Below are positions 55,824 through 63,702 of a stretch of 64,000 nucleotides of DNA, one piece after another (the first letter of the stretch is position 1; each line of letters begins with the position of its first letter). Source of the stretch: Elusimicrobiota bacterium (GTDB lineage: Bacteria; Elusimicrobiota; Elusimicrobia; UBA1565; UBA9628); the NCBI GenBank assembly GCA_016218545.1, contig JACRDQ010000032.1, positions 1 to 64,000 of the forward strand, read 5' to 3'. Under the pieces are notes generated by a model. It made no database searches and was not told the origin of the DNA. It saw only the letters and a program-made list of their open reading frames with translations. The position numbers were made by a program, and so were the translations under genes.

Positions 55824-57413
55824 ATGTTCATCGCCCAGTCCGCGCTCCTGGCCCTCGTCCTCGCGCTCCCTGCTCAGGCAGGGACCGGGTCTCTCTATCG
55901 GGCCAAGACGGCCTCGGCGCAGGAGGCCATCAGGGACGGGAACTGGGGCGCGGCCGAGTCCGCGGCGCGGGAGGCCCAGAAGCTCTCGCCCGCCGAGCAC
56001 CTGGCCTATCCTTTGAGGGCCATGGCCCTGTCCATGCTCGAGCGCGACGGAGAGGCGGTCGCGGAGATCCGCACCGCCATCCGCATGCACCCCAAGGCCT
56101 CGGGACTGCACAGCGTGCACGCCTTCGTGCTCAACAGGGCCAGGCTGTTCAAGGACGCGGAGAAGTCGGTCGACTCCTCCATCGCTGGCAGGCCTAACAG
56201 CCCGTGGGCGTGGTATCAGCTGGCGCACGCCCAGGCCGGGGTCGGGGACCGCGATGGGAGCCTCAGGTCCCTGGCCCAGGCCGCGGCGTTCAGCTCCGAG
56301 CGCTTCGGCGGGCGTCTGGAGCGCGCCAAGGGGACCCGGGGACGCAGGGACCTGCTCGCCCTTTTCGAGGCGGACCCTGCCCTGGACGCCTGCTTTTACG
56401 TGTTCAGGGCGCCGAGGCGCTGGTCGCGGCGCGACTCCCAGCTTCAGCTTGCCTGCGCCTTGGCCGTGCTCGCCGCCCTTTTCCTCTTCCGCCGGCGTTT
56501 GGGGGGACTGCTGGCAGCCTGGGCCGGGGAGCCCGTGTCCAGCCGTTCCACCACGCCCATCATGGGCTTGCCCGGCCCTGCCGCAGAGGGCCCGAAGACC
56601 CCGCCGCAGCTCCCCACGGGCTACCGCATCGTGCGCCAAATCGGGGTCGGGGGCATGGGCGCGGTCTTCGAGGCCGAGGACCTCGCGCTCGAGCGCAGGG
56701 TCGCGGTCAAGCGCCTCCAGGACGACATCCGCGACGACCCGGGCGAGCGAGAGCGCTTTCTGAGGGAGGCTCGCACCGTGGCCAAGCTCCGCCACCCCAG
56801 CATCATCGAGATCCACGCCATCGTGGAGCACGAGGGGGAGGTTTTCCTCGTCTTCGAGTATCTCGAGGGCAGGACCCTGGACGCCCTCATCGCGGAGCGC
56901 AAGCGCCTCCCGGTCCGGGAGGCGGGGAGGATCCTCGGCCAGATTTGCTCGGCTCTGGCCTATGCCCACGGACGGGGAGTCATTCACCGCGACCTCAAGC
57001 CCGCCAACATCATGCTCCTCGACGACGGCAGGGTCAAGGTCATGGATTTCGGCATCGCGGGCGGGGCGCGCGAGGGCCGGACCCGGCGGTCCATGGCCGA
57101 GACCGCGGCTGGCACCCCTCCCTATATGGCTCCTGAGGCCGAGGCCGGCGTGGTGCGGCCCGAGTCCGACCTCTATTCCCTGGCCGTGTGCCTCTACCAG
57201 ATGCTGGCCGGCGAGCGGCCCTTCCACGGCAGCGGGGCGGGCATGCTCGTGCGCAAGAGGGAGATGCGCTTCGAGCCGGTCTCCAAGAAGGTCCCGGGCC
57301 TGGCCGCGGCCCTGGACCTCTTCTTCGGCAGGGCTCTTCAGGGTGACCCGGAGAAGCGGCCGGTCACGGCCGCGGAGTTCGAGTCGGAGTTCAGGATCGC
57401 GGCGGGACTCTGA
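55824..57413 (+). CDS. Transmembrane Ser/Thr kinase with N-terminal TPR ectodomain
   Basis: 529 residues. Signal peptide (1-19), TPR-like repeats (30-160: NWGAAESAAREAQKLSPAEH, LHSVHAFVLNRARLFKDAEK), one transmembrane helix at 206-223, and a Hanks-type kinase at 267-529. Kinase landmarks: G-loop IGVGGMGAVFEA, Lys296 (VAVKRL), HRDLKPAN with Asp390, DFG at 408-410, and PPYMAPEA. The kinase is on the C-terminal side and TPRs are outside, the reverse of PknB-type kinases. A receptor that senses envelope or extracellular partners is likely. It converges on the beta-lactamase-like gene. Confidence 0.88.
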   Translation: MFIAQSALLALVLALPAQAGTGSLYRAKTASAQEAIRDGNWGAAESAAREAQKLSPAEHLAYPLRAMALSMLERDGEAVAEIRTAIRMHPKASGLHSVHAFVLNRARLFKDAEKSVDSSIAGRPNSPWAWYQLAHAQAGVGDRDGSLRSLAQAAAFSSERFGGRLERAKGTRGRRDLLALFEADPALDACFYVFRAPRRWSRRDSQLQLACALAVLAALFLFRRRLGGLLAAWAGEPVSSRSTTPIMGLPGPAAEGPKTPPQLPTGYRIVRQIGVGGMGAVFEAEDLALERRVAVKRLQDDIRDDPGERERFLREARTVAKLRHPSIIEIHAIVEHEGEVFLVFEYLEGRTLDALIAERKRLPVREAGRILGQICSALAYAHGRGVIHRDLKPANIMLLDDGRVKVMDFGIAGGAREGRTRRSMAETAAGTPPYMAPEAEAGVVRPESDLYSLAVCLYQMLAGERPFHGSGAGMLVRKREMRFEPVSKKVPGLAAALDLFFGRALQGDPEKRPVTAAEFESEFRIAAGL

Positions 57414-57416
57414 AGA

Positions 57417-58601
57417 CTACCGGCTGGAGGACACGCCGTGGAGCGATGAGATGTTCTCGAAGACCATGCCTGAGATCTGGCGGATGACGTTGCCGCGGGC
57501 TCTCAGCCACCGGCCGTAGTTGCGGGCCGTGCCGGTCTTCTCGATGATGCCGATGATGGTGTAGGGGTACTGCTTGCCGTCGGCCCCCTTGGCGAGGATG
57601 ACCCCCATGTCGCCGCAGAGATGGCTCGTGCTCCCGGTCTTGCTGTAGACCTCCACGTCGTCGGGCAGGGTCGTGCGCGAGTGGATGCGGTCGCGCTTGG
57701 GCAGGGCCATGAGGCGCTTGATCTCGGCCGACCCCGGGAGCTCGTCCTTCCAGAGCGCGAGGAGGAACCTGCTGTAGTCGCCCACCGAGGCCTTGTTCCG
57801 GTAGGTCCTGCCGCCCCGGGGCACGTACTCCACGAGCTCGAGGTCCTGGAAGACCGCTCCGTAGTTGGACTTGAGCAGGGCCTGCACCTCGCGGGGGCCG
57901 CCGAGGCGCTTGATGGCGCTGTTGGTGGAGGGGTTGTCGGAGCGCTGGATCATGCGCTCGAACATCCTCCGGCTCTTCGCGTCGTAGACCAGCTTGCCCT
58001 TCTCGACCCGATGCATGAAGGCCAGGGCCACGAACGGCTTGATGAGGCTGGCGGCCTGGAGCTTGACGTCCGCGTTGATCTCGACGAGCTTCTCGTCCGT
58101 GGTGAAGTCGTAGACCGACCAGGCCGTGCGCTCGTCCGGGGCCAGCAGGCCTTTCTGCCTCAGCTCCCGGACGTGCTCTTCGATGAGGGTCGCGAGGGTC
58201 TTGCGCTCGTCCGTGTCGTCCCTCTCGTCCTCCTTGTCCTTCTCCGGAGGCCGGACGCTGACCTCGCCTTTCTCGGAGACCTCGGCGATCCGGCGGGCGG
58301 GCACGGCCTGGGCCATGCCGAGGCCCCGCCGCCTGAGGAGCTTCGAGTGCGCCCTGGCAGCGGTCCGGGCGCTCTCCTCGTCGCCGTTCCTGCGGTAGAT
58401 CAGGCTGTAGCCGTCCTCGGTCCGGACCACGGTGAGCCTCTTGGTCACCCGCGAGCCCAGGACCCGGCCCACGGCCCTCTTGCGGGCCGAGGCCTGCGCC
58501 AGGTTGGCGTGGTCCAGATAGGAGATGTTGTAGCGCTCGAACGGCTGGCCCAGCACAGCCGCAGGAACGAGGAGAACGGCGAGGAAGAGGGGGAGTCTCA
58601 T
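57417..58601 (-). CDS. Class A beta-lactamase-fold serine hydrolase
   Basis: 394 residues. Signal peptide to Gly18. The C-terminal domain (about 135-390) has the three active-site motifs: Ser185-x-x-Lys188 (AASLIKPF), Ser221-Asp-Asn223 and Lys321-Thr-Gly (SKTGS). The N-terminal part (25-95) looks like a SPOR-type module (TVVRTEDGYSLIYRRNGDEESARTA, in two pieces), followed by a charged linker. The added peptidoglycan-binding-like domain favours a wall-associated peptidase over a true beta-lactamase, but resistance activity is not excluded. TTAACA-N6-TGTTAA lies 17 bases upstream. Confidence 0.82.
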   Translation of the reverse strand: MRLPLFLAVLLVPAAVLGQPFERYNISYLDHANLAQASARKRAVGRVLGSRVTKRLTVVRTEDGYSLIYRRNGDEESARTAARAHSKLLRRRGLGMAQAVPARRIAEVSEKGEVSVRPPEKDKEDERDDTDERKTLATLIEEHVRELRQKGLLAPDERTAWSVYDFTTDEKLVEINADVKLQAASLIKPFVALAFMHRVEKGKLVYDAKSRRMFERMIQRSDNPSTNSAIKRLGGPREVQALLKSNYGAVFQDLELVEYVPRGGRTYRNKASVGDYSRFLLALWKDELPGSAEIKRLMALPKRDRIHSRTTLPDDVEVYSKTGSTSHLCGDMGVILAKGADGKQYPYTIIGIIEKTGTARNYGRWLRARGNVIRQISGMVFENISSLHGVSSSR

Positions 58602-58705
58602 GAAACAGCACGTAATATTAACAGGACTTTGTTAAGAGCGCAAGGCCCAGGCCAGCCGGCTCGGCTCCGGGCCTCCCTGCGCATACCGCCTGGGGCCGGA
58701 TCTAT

Positions 58706-58815
58706 GGGGTCCTTCGTGGTTCTTTGCTTTAAAGCAACGGACGGGCCAAACGAAGCGATTAAAGGCTGTTATTCGACGAAGTGTTGCTTTAAAGCAAAGA
58801 ACCAAAAGAGGGGAC
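58706..58815. repeat. Nested palindromic element with GGGGTCC ends
   Basis: Arms TGGTTCTTTGCTTTAAAGCA(AC) at 58717-58738 and its complement at 58783-58804 are perfect over 22 bases. Each arm contains the self-complementary core TTGCTTTAAAGCAA, so a nested hairpin is possible. Outer ends GGGGTCC and GGGGACCC are also complementary. It lies in the 290-base gap between the beta-lactamase-like gene and the next minus-strand gene; nothing else is seen in that gap. Confidence 0.75.
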
Positions 58816-58891
58816 CCGTTCCAGCAGCCGGGCATCACAGCGTGCTCGGGCCGGAGTCCATACTTCAGAGAATCGGACTCGCGCCGGCCGA

Positions 58892-59320
58892 CTAGCGGGA
58901 ACCGAAGGCGATCCTGATCCCGAGGCCGGCGTCCACGTTGACGCCTTCCTCGGCGGCAAAGCTGAGCGCTGGCCCGGCTTCGGCGAAGAGCTCGACCGGC
59001 CGGGCCCAGGTGCGCCAGGAGAAGCCCACGGTCGGCCGCAGGCAAAGCAGGCTCTGGGGCCGCATCTCCAATCTGGGCCCCATGCCGAGGTAGGAGCTGA
59101 AGAGCCGCACACGCCGAGGCACGGCATGGAACCAGGTGTAGCGGATGGGCTCCTTGCCGTAGCCGAGCATGTCCTCCTTGACCGGGTCGAGACTCGCGCT
59201 GAAGGAGTAGCGCTCCGCGACCTCCGAAGGCCTCAGCCCCGAGCCTGACGCTGCCTCCGCGGGGGCGCAGAGGAGGGTCGAGCCTGCGATCAGCGAGAGC
59301 ATCAGGAGAGCCTTGTTCAT
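58892..59320 (-). CDS. Small secreted, outer-membrane-like protein
   Basis: 142 residues. Signal peptide to Ala23. The mature part alternates polar and aromatic residues (RYTWFHAVPRRVRLFSSYLG, RPTVGFSWRTWARPVELFAE) and ends in AGLGIRIAFGSR, like the last strand of a small beta-barrel. The family is not recognised. Its promoter region has a four-fold 11-bp-period repeat (59341-59380) that is also found before the lytic transglycosylase gene, so both are probably controlled by the OmpR-type regulator between them. Confidence 0.65.
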   Translation of the reverse strand: MNKALLMLSLIAGSTLLCAPAEAASGSGLRPSEVAERYSFSASLDPVKEDMLGYGKEPIRYTWFHAVPRRVRLFSSYLGMGPRLEMRPQSLLCLRPTVGFSWRTWARPVELFAEAGPALSFAAEEGVNVDAGLGIRIAFGSR

Positions 59321-59340
59321 GCCAAGAGGATAGCGCTCTC

Positions 59341-59380
59341 GGCTCCGGCTGGACTCAGCCTGGGCTCAACGACGGCTCAA
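59341..59380 (-). promoter_or_regulatory. Four-fold 11-bp-period repeat, operator candidate
   Basis: On the minus strand TTGAGCC (59374-59380), TTGAGCC (59363-59369), CTGAGTC (59352-59358) and CGGAGCC (59341-59347) follow each other with an 11-base period. The nearer perfect copy is 43 bases from the ATG at 59320. TATCCT (59327-59332) stands six bases before the ATG. 11-bp direct repeats are the usual target form of OmpR/PhoB-family regulators. Confidence 0.6.
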
Positions 59381-59412
59381 AACATCGTTGCGGCGGTGTG
59401 ACGGCGGGGCGG

Positions 59413-60105
59413 TCAGGGGTCGAAGCGGTAGCCCAGGCCGGGGATGCTGACGATCTTGCCGGCTAGGGTCTTGCGGAGCTTTTTGCGCAAGGAGGAGGCG
59501 TGCACCTCGACCGTGTGGGGGTCGTTGTATACCGCCGGGTCGTAGCCCCACACGGTCTCCAGCAGGTAGGGGATGCTCAGCACGCGGCGGGGCTTCCTGA
59601 GGAAGGTCGTCAGGAGGTCGAATTCCTTGCGTGTGAGGGACACCTGCCTGCCCCGCTCCTTGACGGACCGGGCGTCCAGGTCGAGCTCGATGCCGCTGCC
59701 CCGGAGGGTCTCCTGGACGTGCCGGGGACCCGCGGAGCGCCGCAGCACGGAGCGGACCTTGGCCAGGAGCATGACCGCTGACACGGGCTTGGCCAGATAG
59801 TCGTCGGCTCCGAGGTCCAGGCCTTCGATCTGGTCCACCTCCTCCTTGCGCATGGCCGAGACCAGCACCACCGGGACCCGGGAGAGGCGGGTCTCGGTCT
59901 TGAGCCTGCGGCAGAGGGCGAGGCCGTCCATGTCGGGCATGGATACGTCGGATAGGATGAGGTCCGGCGCGGACTCGATGGCGCGGTCGATGCCCTCGGC
60001 CGCGCAGCGGGCCGTGATGGCGCAATAGCCCGCCTTCTCCAGGACCGCGCGCGTCACGGCCAGGGTCTCGGGCTCGTCGTCGATGACTAGGATCTTGCAG
60101 CGCAT
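59413..60105 (-). CDS. OmpR/PhoB-family response regulator
   Basis: 230 residues. The ATG at 60105 has AGGAGG nine bases upstream. Receiver 1-120 with VIDDE, Asp53 (LILSDVSMPD) and Lys in YLAKPVS; winged helix 135-230 with VSLTRKEFDLLTTFLRKP, VEVHASSLRKKLRK and SIPGLGYRF. The proper partner kinase may be the hybrid kinase at 60874. Flanking genes at 58892 and 60179 share operator-like repeats, so this regulator is the best candidate for binding them. Confidence 0.9.
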   Translation of the reverse strand: MRCKILVIDDEPETLAVTRAVLEKAGYCAITARCAAEGIDRAIESAPDLILSDVSMPDMDGLALCRRLKTETRLSRVPVVLVSAMRKEEVDQIEGLDLGADDYLAKPVSAVMLLAKVRSVLRRSAGPRHVQETLRGSGIELDLDARSVKERGRQVSLTRKEFDLLTTFLRKPRRVLSIPYLLETVWGYDPAVYNDPHTVEVHASSLRKKLRKTLAGKIVSIPGLGYRFDP

Positions 60106-60138
60106 GGGGGCATCCTCCTGCGGGAGCCGGCTGATGAT

Positions 60139-60205
60139 AGTATAGGGTACGACGGCCGCAGATGGCATGGAGGAGGGGTCAAGCTTTCGTGAATCTTTCG
60201 TGACG
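60139..60205 (-). promoter_or_regulatory. Promoter and 11-bp direct repeat of the regulator gene
   Basis: TATACT (60139-60144, minus) is a good -10; no -35 is at the right distance. Further upstream the minus strand repeats TCACGAAAG with an 11-base period (60184-60205), overlapping the 3' end of the transglycosylase gene. An activator site, perhaps autoregulatory, is plausible. Confidence 0.45.
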
Positions 60206-60817
60206 CCGTGCCGGCCGGACCGCGTCCTCCGTTCGTCGGGGTCCATCCGAGACCTTAAGGAGGGTGGATGGAGAACGGCGCAGGCGCATGATCTTGCGCA
60301 CGTATGGCTTGGTCACGCCCGCCCACGCCTGGCCGCGCATGGCGCGGGGCCCGGCATTGTAGGCGGCCAGGACGCGGCGGACCACGCGCGGCGGGGCCGC
60401 GGCATGGTGCTTGCCCGCGTGGCCGTGCAGGCGGCCCGCGGCCCTGAACAGGAGCGCCAGGTAGGCCGTGCCCGCCCGGATGTTGGTCTCAGGGTCGGTC
60501 AGGTCCTCGGCCGAGACGCCCATCTCGGCAGCCGTGGCAGGCATGAGCTGCATGAGCCCGACCGCGCCGGCCCTGGACACGGCCCGCGGGTTGAACTCGG
60601 ACTCGACTGCGACCACGGCCTTGACCAGGCGCGGGTCGAGGCGGTGGCGTTCGGAGTACCGGAGGATCAGGCGGTCATGCTCCCCGGTCCCGAGGCATGG
60701 CGCGCTTCGGGGCTGGGAGAACGGGTCGGTCCCGGCTGGTCCCGGCATGGCCGCGGGGGCCCCCCAGAGGAATCCCACGCACGAGGCGAGCTGGAGCAGA
60801 TAGCTGATCCTGGTCAT
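60179..60817 (-). CDS. Lytic transglycosylase (SLT domain)
   Basis: 212 residues. Signal peptide to about Ala20. SLT goose-lysozyme-like domain: catalytic Glu72 (VVAVESEFNP), GAVGLMQLMPATAAEMGV, NIRAGTAYLALLF, and VLAAYNAGPRAM. It cleaves peptidoglycan glycan strands with 1,6-anhydro products. A basic tail follows. The start region holds the same four-fold repeat and spacing as the 58892 gene. A -10-like CATGCT lies six bases before the ATG. Confidence 0.88.
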   Translation of the reverse strand: MTRISYLLQLASCVGFLWGAPAAMPGPAGTDPFSQPRSAPCLGTGEHDRLILRYSERHRLDPRLVKAVVAVESEFNPRAVSRAGAVGLMQLMPATAAEMGVSAEDLTDPETNIRAGTAYLALLFRAAGRLHGHAGKHHAAAPPRVVRRVLAAYNAGPRAMRGQAWAGVTKPYVRKIMRLRRSPSTLLKVSDGPRRTEDAVRPARRHERFTKA

Positions 60818-60837
60818 GTCCCAAGCATGCCAGTTGG

Positions 60838-60877
60838 GGTTCCGGTGCGGGTCAGGGGCGGCTCAAGAAAGGCTCAA
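60838..60877 (-). promoter_or_regulatory. Four-fold 11-bp-period repeat, operator candidate
   Basis: Minus strand TTGAGCC (60871-60877), TTGAGCC (60860-60866), CTGACCC (60849-60855) and CGGAACC (60838-60844), period 11. The nearer perfect copy is 43 bases from the ATG at 60817, exactly as at 59341-59380. It overlaps the last codons of the hybrid kinase gene. Confidence 0.6.
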
Positions 60878-62946
60878 GCCGCGGGGTCGGGGCGGGGGGC
60901 GTCGAGGGCGGAGCGCACCGAGGTGAGGAGGAGGTCCGGGCTGAAAGGCTTCTCGAGGAGGGGCTGCCTGAGGCCCTCGATGGCCTCGATCCGGTCCAGG
61001 AGGTGGCCTGACATGAGCATGATGGAAGGCGGAGCCTTCAGGGCCCGGAAGTGATCGGCCACCGCCTTGCTCCCGATGCCGGGCAGGACCACGTCCAGGA
61101 GCACCAGGTCGATGGCGCCGGGAGACTGCTGTCCGGGCGCGATGGCCTCTTCCGCCCCGCAAGCGCTCCGGACCCGGTAGCCCTTCCCTTTTAGAACCTT
61201 GACGATGAGGTCGAGGAGGTCCTGGTTGTCCTCCACGACCAGGATGGATTCCGTGCCCCCGCGGGCCTCGGGGGAGACCGGTCCCGGCAGCATGGCGGCC
61301 TGGCCGCCTTCGGCCCGGGGCAGGAGGATGTGGAAGGACGTTCCCTGGCCGGGGCTGGTCCGCACCTCCACGCGGCCCTTGGCCTCCTGCACGATGCCCG
61401 CCACCGTGGCCAGGCCCAGGCCCGTGCCCCTGCCCCGCTCCTTGGTGGTGAAGAATGGCTCGAAGAGCCTGGAGCGCACGGCTTCGTCCATGCCGATGCC
61501 GGTGTCCGAGACCGAGAGCCTCACGCAAGGGCCGGCCTCCGGGCCGGCCGGGAGGTTGGAGGTCCGGATGGTCAGGACCCCGCCCTGGGGCATGGCGTCG
61601 CGGGCGTTGATGGCGAGGTTGAGCAGGACCTGCTCCATCTGCGTGATGTCGGCGGTCACGGGCCAGGGGGAGGGCTCGAGCTCGAGCGCGATCTTGACGC
61701 TCTCGCCGAGCAGACGGCACAGCATCTTCTCCGCGTCCAGGACCACGGTGTTGAGGTCCACGCAGCGCGGCTGAGCGACCTGCTTGCGGCTGAAGGCCAG
61801 GAGCCGGTGGGTGACGGACGAGGCCAGGCGCACGGAGCGGCGGATGCCCTTTGCGAACTCCGCGAGCGGGTGGTCCGGGGCGAGGGCTTCGAGGAGGAGG
61901 TGGGCGTTGCCCAGGATCACGGTGAGGATGTTGGCGAAATCGTGGGCCACGCCCGCTGCCAGGCGGCCGACCACCTCCAGCTTCTGGGCCTGGAGGAACT
62001 GCTCCTCCGTGCGCGCGTTCATGACGGCGCCCGCGAACAGACCCGCAGCGGCCTCGACGAATTCCCGCTGCCGGGCTTCCAGCCGGTACCCCGGCTTGGT
62101 GTAGAGGTTTAGCACCCCCAGGACGGCCCCTCCGGCGCGGAACGGGACGCAGATGTGGCCGTGAGGCATGATCCCCGGAAAGCTGATGTCGTGCTCCCTG
62201 GAGGGGTCGGCGCTCACCACGGGGAGCCCCGTCAGCAGGGCCTTGCCGCAGAGGCAGCGGCCTGAGGGCACGCGGCCGCAGCTCTTCAGCTGCTCGGGGG
62301 AGATGTTCCGCTGCGCGGCCATGACCAGGGTGTCCCCGTCGACGAGGAAGACCATGCCTTTCTTCTCGACCTCGAACCAGGGGATGGTCAGCAGGCAGTC
62401 GAGCAGGCGGCCGAGCTTCTCGGGAAGGGCGGCCGGCTCGAGGGTGAGGCGCAGCATGTCGTTGAGCGCGCGCTGCAGCTTGAACGAGGCTTCGAGGCCC
62501 TGCCTGTCCCGGATGTGCTCGGTGACGTCCTCCACGAGCTCGACGGCCGCGGCGACCCGGCTCTCGGGGCCGAAGACCGGGGCCGAGATGACGCGGTAGT
62601 AGGTCTCCCTCGCGACCCCAGCCACGCGCACGGTGCGCTCCCTCACCCGGCCGTCCGCCAGGGTCAGGCTGGTGGGACAGCGCGGGCAGAGCCCTCGGCG
62701 GGGGGTCGTGCCGCCGCAGTCGTAGCAGAGGGGCCGGCCCTTGGGCCTCGCCGAGGGAAACATCTCGCGCATGCGCCTGTTGAGCGCGATGACGGTCTTG
62801 GAAGGCCCCACGACCGCGACTCCCAAGGGCAGGTGCTCGATCAGGTCGCGGAAGCCTCCGTCGCGGGCCAGGTCCGCGGCCGCGCCCAGGCCGCGGTGGT
62901 CGGGACGCGAAGGTCCTTTCGCTCGATGGGGAGGCATAGAGAGCAC
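60874..62946 (-). CDS. PAS-GAF hybrid histidine kinase with C-terminal receiver
   Basis: 690 residues from a GTG that shares one base with the preceding TAG (ATG alternative at 62937). PAS domain 31-148 with a Cys-rich loop (CYDCGG...LCPRCP at 74-91), GAF domain about 172-310 (FEVEKKGMVFLVDGD, GRCLCGKALLTG), HisKA with His335 (GVAHDFANIL), HATPase (NLAINARDAMPQGG, DTGIGMDE, GTGLGLATV), and a receiver (ILVVEDN, LLDVVLPG, LEKPFSP). No membrane helix, so it senses cytoplasmic signals; the Cys loop may bind metal. Works with the single receiver upstream. Confidence 0.9.
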   Translation of the reverse strand: MLSMPPHRAKGPSRPDHRGLGAAADLARDGGFRDLIEHLPLGVAVVGPSKTVIALNRRMREMFPSARPKGRPLCYDCGGTTPRRGLCPRCPTSLTLADGRVRERTVRVAGVARETYYRVISAPVFGPESRVAAAVELVEDVTEHIRDRQGLEASFKLQRALNDMLRLTLEPAALPEKLGRLLDCLLTIPWFEVEKKGMVFLVDGDTLVMAAQRNISPEQLKSCGRVPSGRCLCGKALLTGLPVVSADPSREHDISFPGIMPHGHICVPFRAGGAVLGVLNLYTKPGYRLEARQREFVEAAAGLFAGAVMNARTEEQFLQAQKLEVVGRLAAGVAHDFANILTVILGNAHLLLEALAPDHPLAEFAKGIRRSVRLASSVTHRLLAFSRKQVAQPRCVDLNTVVLDAEKMLCRLLGESVKIALELEPSPWPVTADITQMEQVLLNLAINARDAMPQGGVLTIRTSNLPAGPEAGPCVRLSVSDTGIGMDEAVRSRLFEPFFTTKERGRGTGLGLATVAGIVQEAKGRVEVRTSPGQGTSFHILLPRAEGGQAAMLPGPVSPEARGGTESILVVEDNQDLLDLIVKVLKGKGYRVRSACGAEEAIAPGQQSPGAIDLVLLDVVLPGIGSKAVADHFRALKAPPSIMLMSGHLLDRIEAIEGLRQPLLEKPFSPDLLLTSVRSALDAPRPDPAA

Positions 62947-63371
62947 TAGTCCGCGATGCGCCAGGGCTTGTCGTCCGGGACACGGACCCCCCGGCTCGTC
63001 TCCAGGACGCTCGTGACGTTCTCAACGAGGACGTCCGCTTCGAAGGGCTTGGTGATGTAGGTCTTGGCCCCGAGGTCCAGGGCCCTGGCCGCATCCTCGA
63101 TCTCCCGGTGGGCGGTCAGCATGATGACCGGCAGGGAGGGCCTGATCCGGCGCACGACCTCGAGGACCTCGATGCCGCTCAGGTCCGGCATGCTCAGATC
63201 GAGGAGCAGGAGGTCCGGGCAACTCCTGGTCACGGCCTCGATCGCCTCCCGGCCTGATGCCGCTTCCGTGGCCTCGAATCTGCGGCGCAGGATGAAGAGG
63301 AGCGTGCGTCTGAGCTCCGGATCGTCATCCACGATCAGGATCATCCCTGGGCTCTTGGGCTTGGCGTTCAT
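62946..63371 (-). CDS. Receiver-only response regulator
   Basis: 141 residues from ATG 63371 (161 from 63431). A receiver with VDDD, Asp58 (LLLLDLSMPD), Thr in MLTAH and Lys in YITKPFE. It has no output domain; the last 20 residues are a short tail. Stop and start codons are fused with the kinase gene, so it is a phosphorelay partner. Confidence 0.88.
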   Translation of the reverse strand: MNAKPKSPGMILIVDDDPELRRTLLFILRRRFEATEAASGREAIEAVTRSCPDLLLLDLSMPDLSGIEVLEVVRRIRPSLPVIMLTAHREIEDAARALDLGAKTYITKPFEADVLVENVTSVLETSRGVRVPDDKPWRIAD

Positions 63372-63422
63372 GGCGATCGTCTTGGCGTCGGCGGCGTAGA
63401 CCTCCCAGCATGACGGATGTGG

Positions 63423-63443
63423 GTCAAACAACAGTCAAACAAA
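63423..63443. promoter_or_regulatory. 11-bp-period direct repeat GTCAAACAA
   Basis: GTCAAACAAC (63423-63432) and GTCAAACAAA (63434-63443) are spaced by 11 bases, upstream of the receiver-kinase operon (start 63371) in the divergent region to the hemerythrin-like gene. Read on the minus strand they give TTTGAC repeats, partly like the TTGAGCC sites. A regulator binding site is possible. Confidence 0.4.
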
Positions 63444-63449
63444 GCAGAT

Positions 63450-63538
63450 GCCCGCATCGGCGCGGCCTCATCCGAGGCCCCTTTCGCGGCCGCTCATGCC
63501 GCCGGCCAGGCTCGGCTGCATCGTCTGCCGATGCGGGC
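63450..63538. repeat. Widely spaced inverted repeat in the last intergenic region
   Basis: GCCCGCATCGGC (63450-63461) and its exact complement (63527-63538) enclose 65 GC-rich bases. This could fold an RNA leader on the plus strand for the gene at 63703 or be chance in GC-rich DNA. The remaining bases of 63372-63702 show no gene. Confidence 0.4.
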
Positions 63539-63702
63539 GACCGGGAACCCATCTTCCTATTTAGACGGGGATCCGGGCCAAAGGATTCCGACGTCCCACA
63601 GCGGCCTTGACCTTCGGTTGATGTTCACCGGCTACTCTTGGAGCAGGCATACTCGCGACGAGGGTCTTGGAACGGCGACCAGCCGGATTAAGGAGGCGGA
63701 TC

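Noticed and set aside
57417..58601. Calling the serine hydrolase a beta-lactamase resistance gene
   Set aside because: The SxxK, SDN and KTG motifs fit the fold, but the N-terminal SPOR-like part and linker are untypical of resistance enzymes and no regulator pair is beside it.
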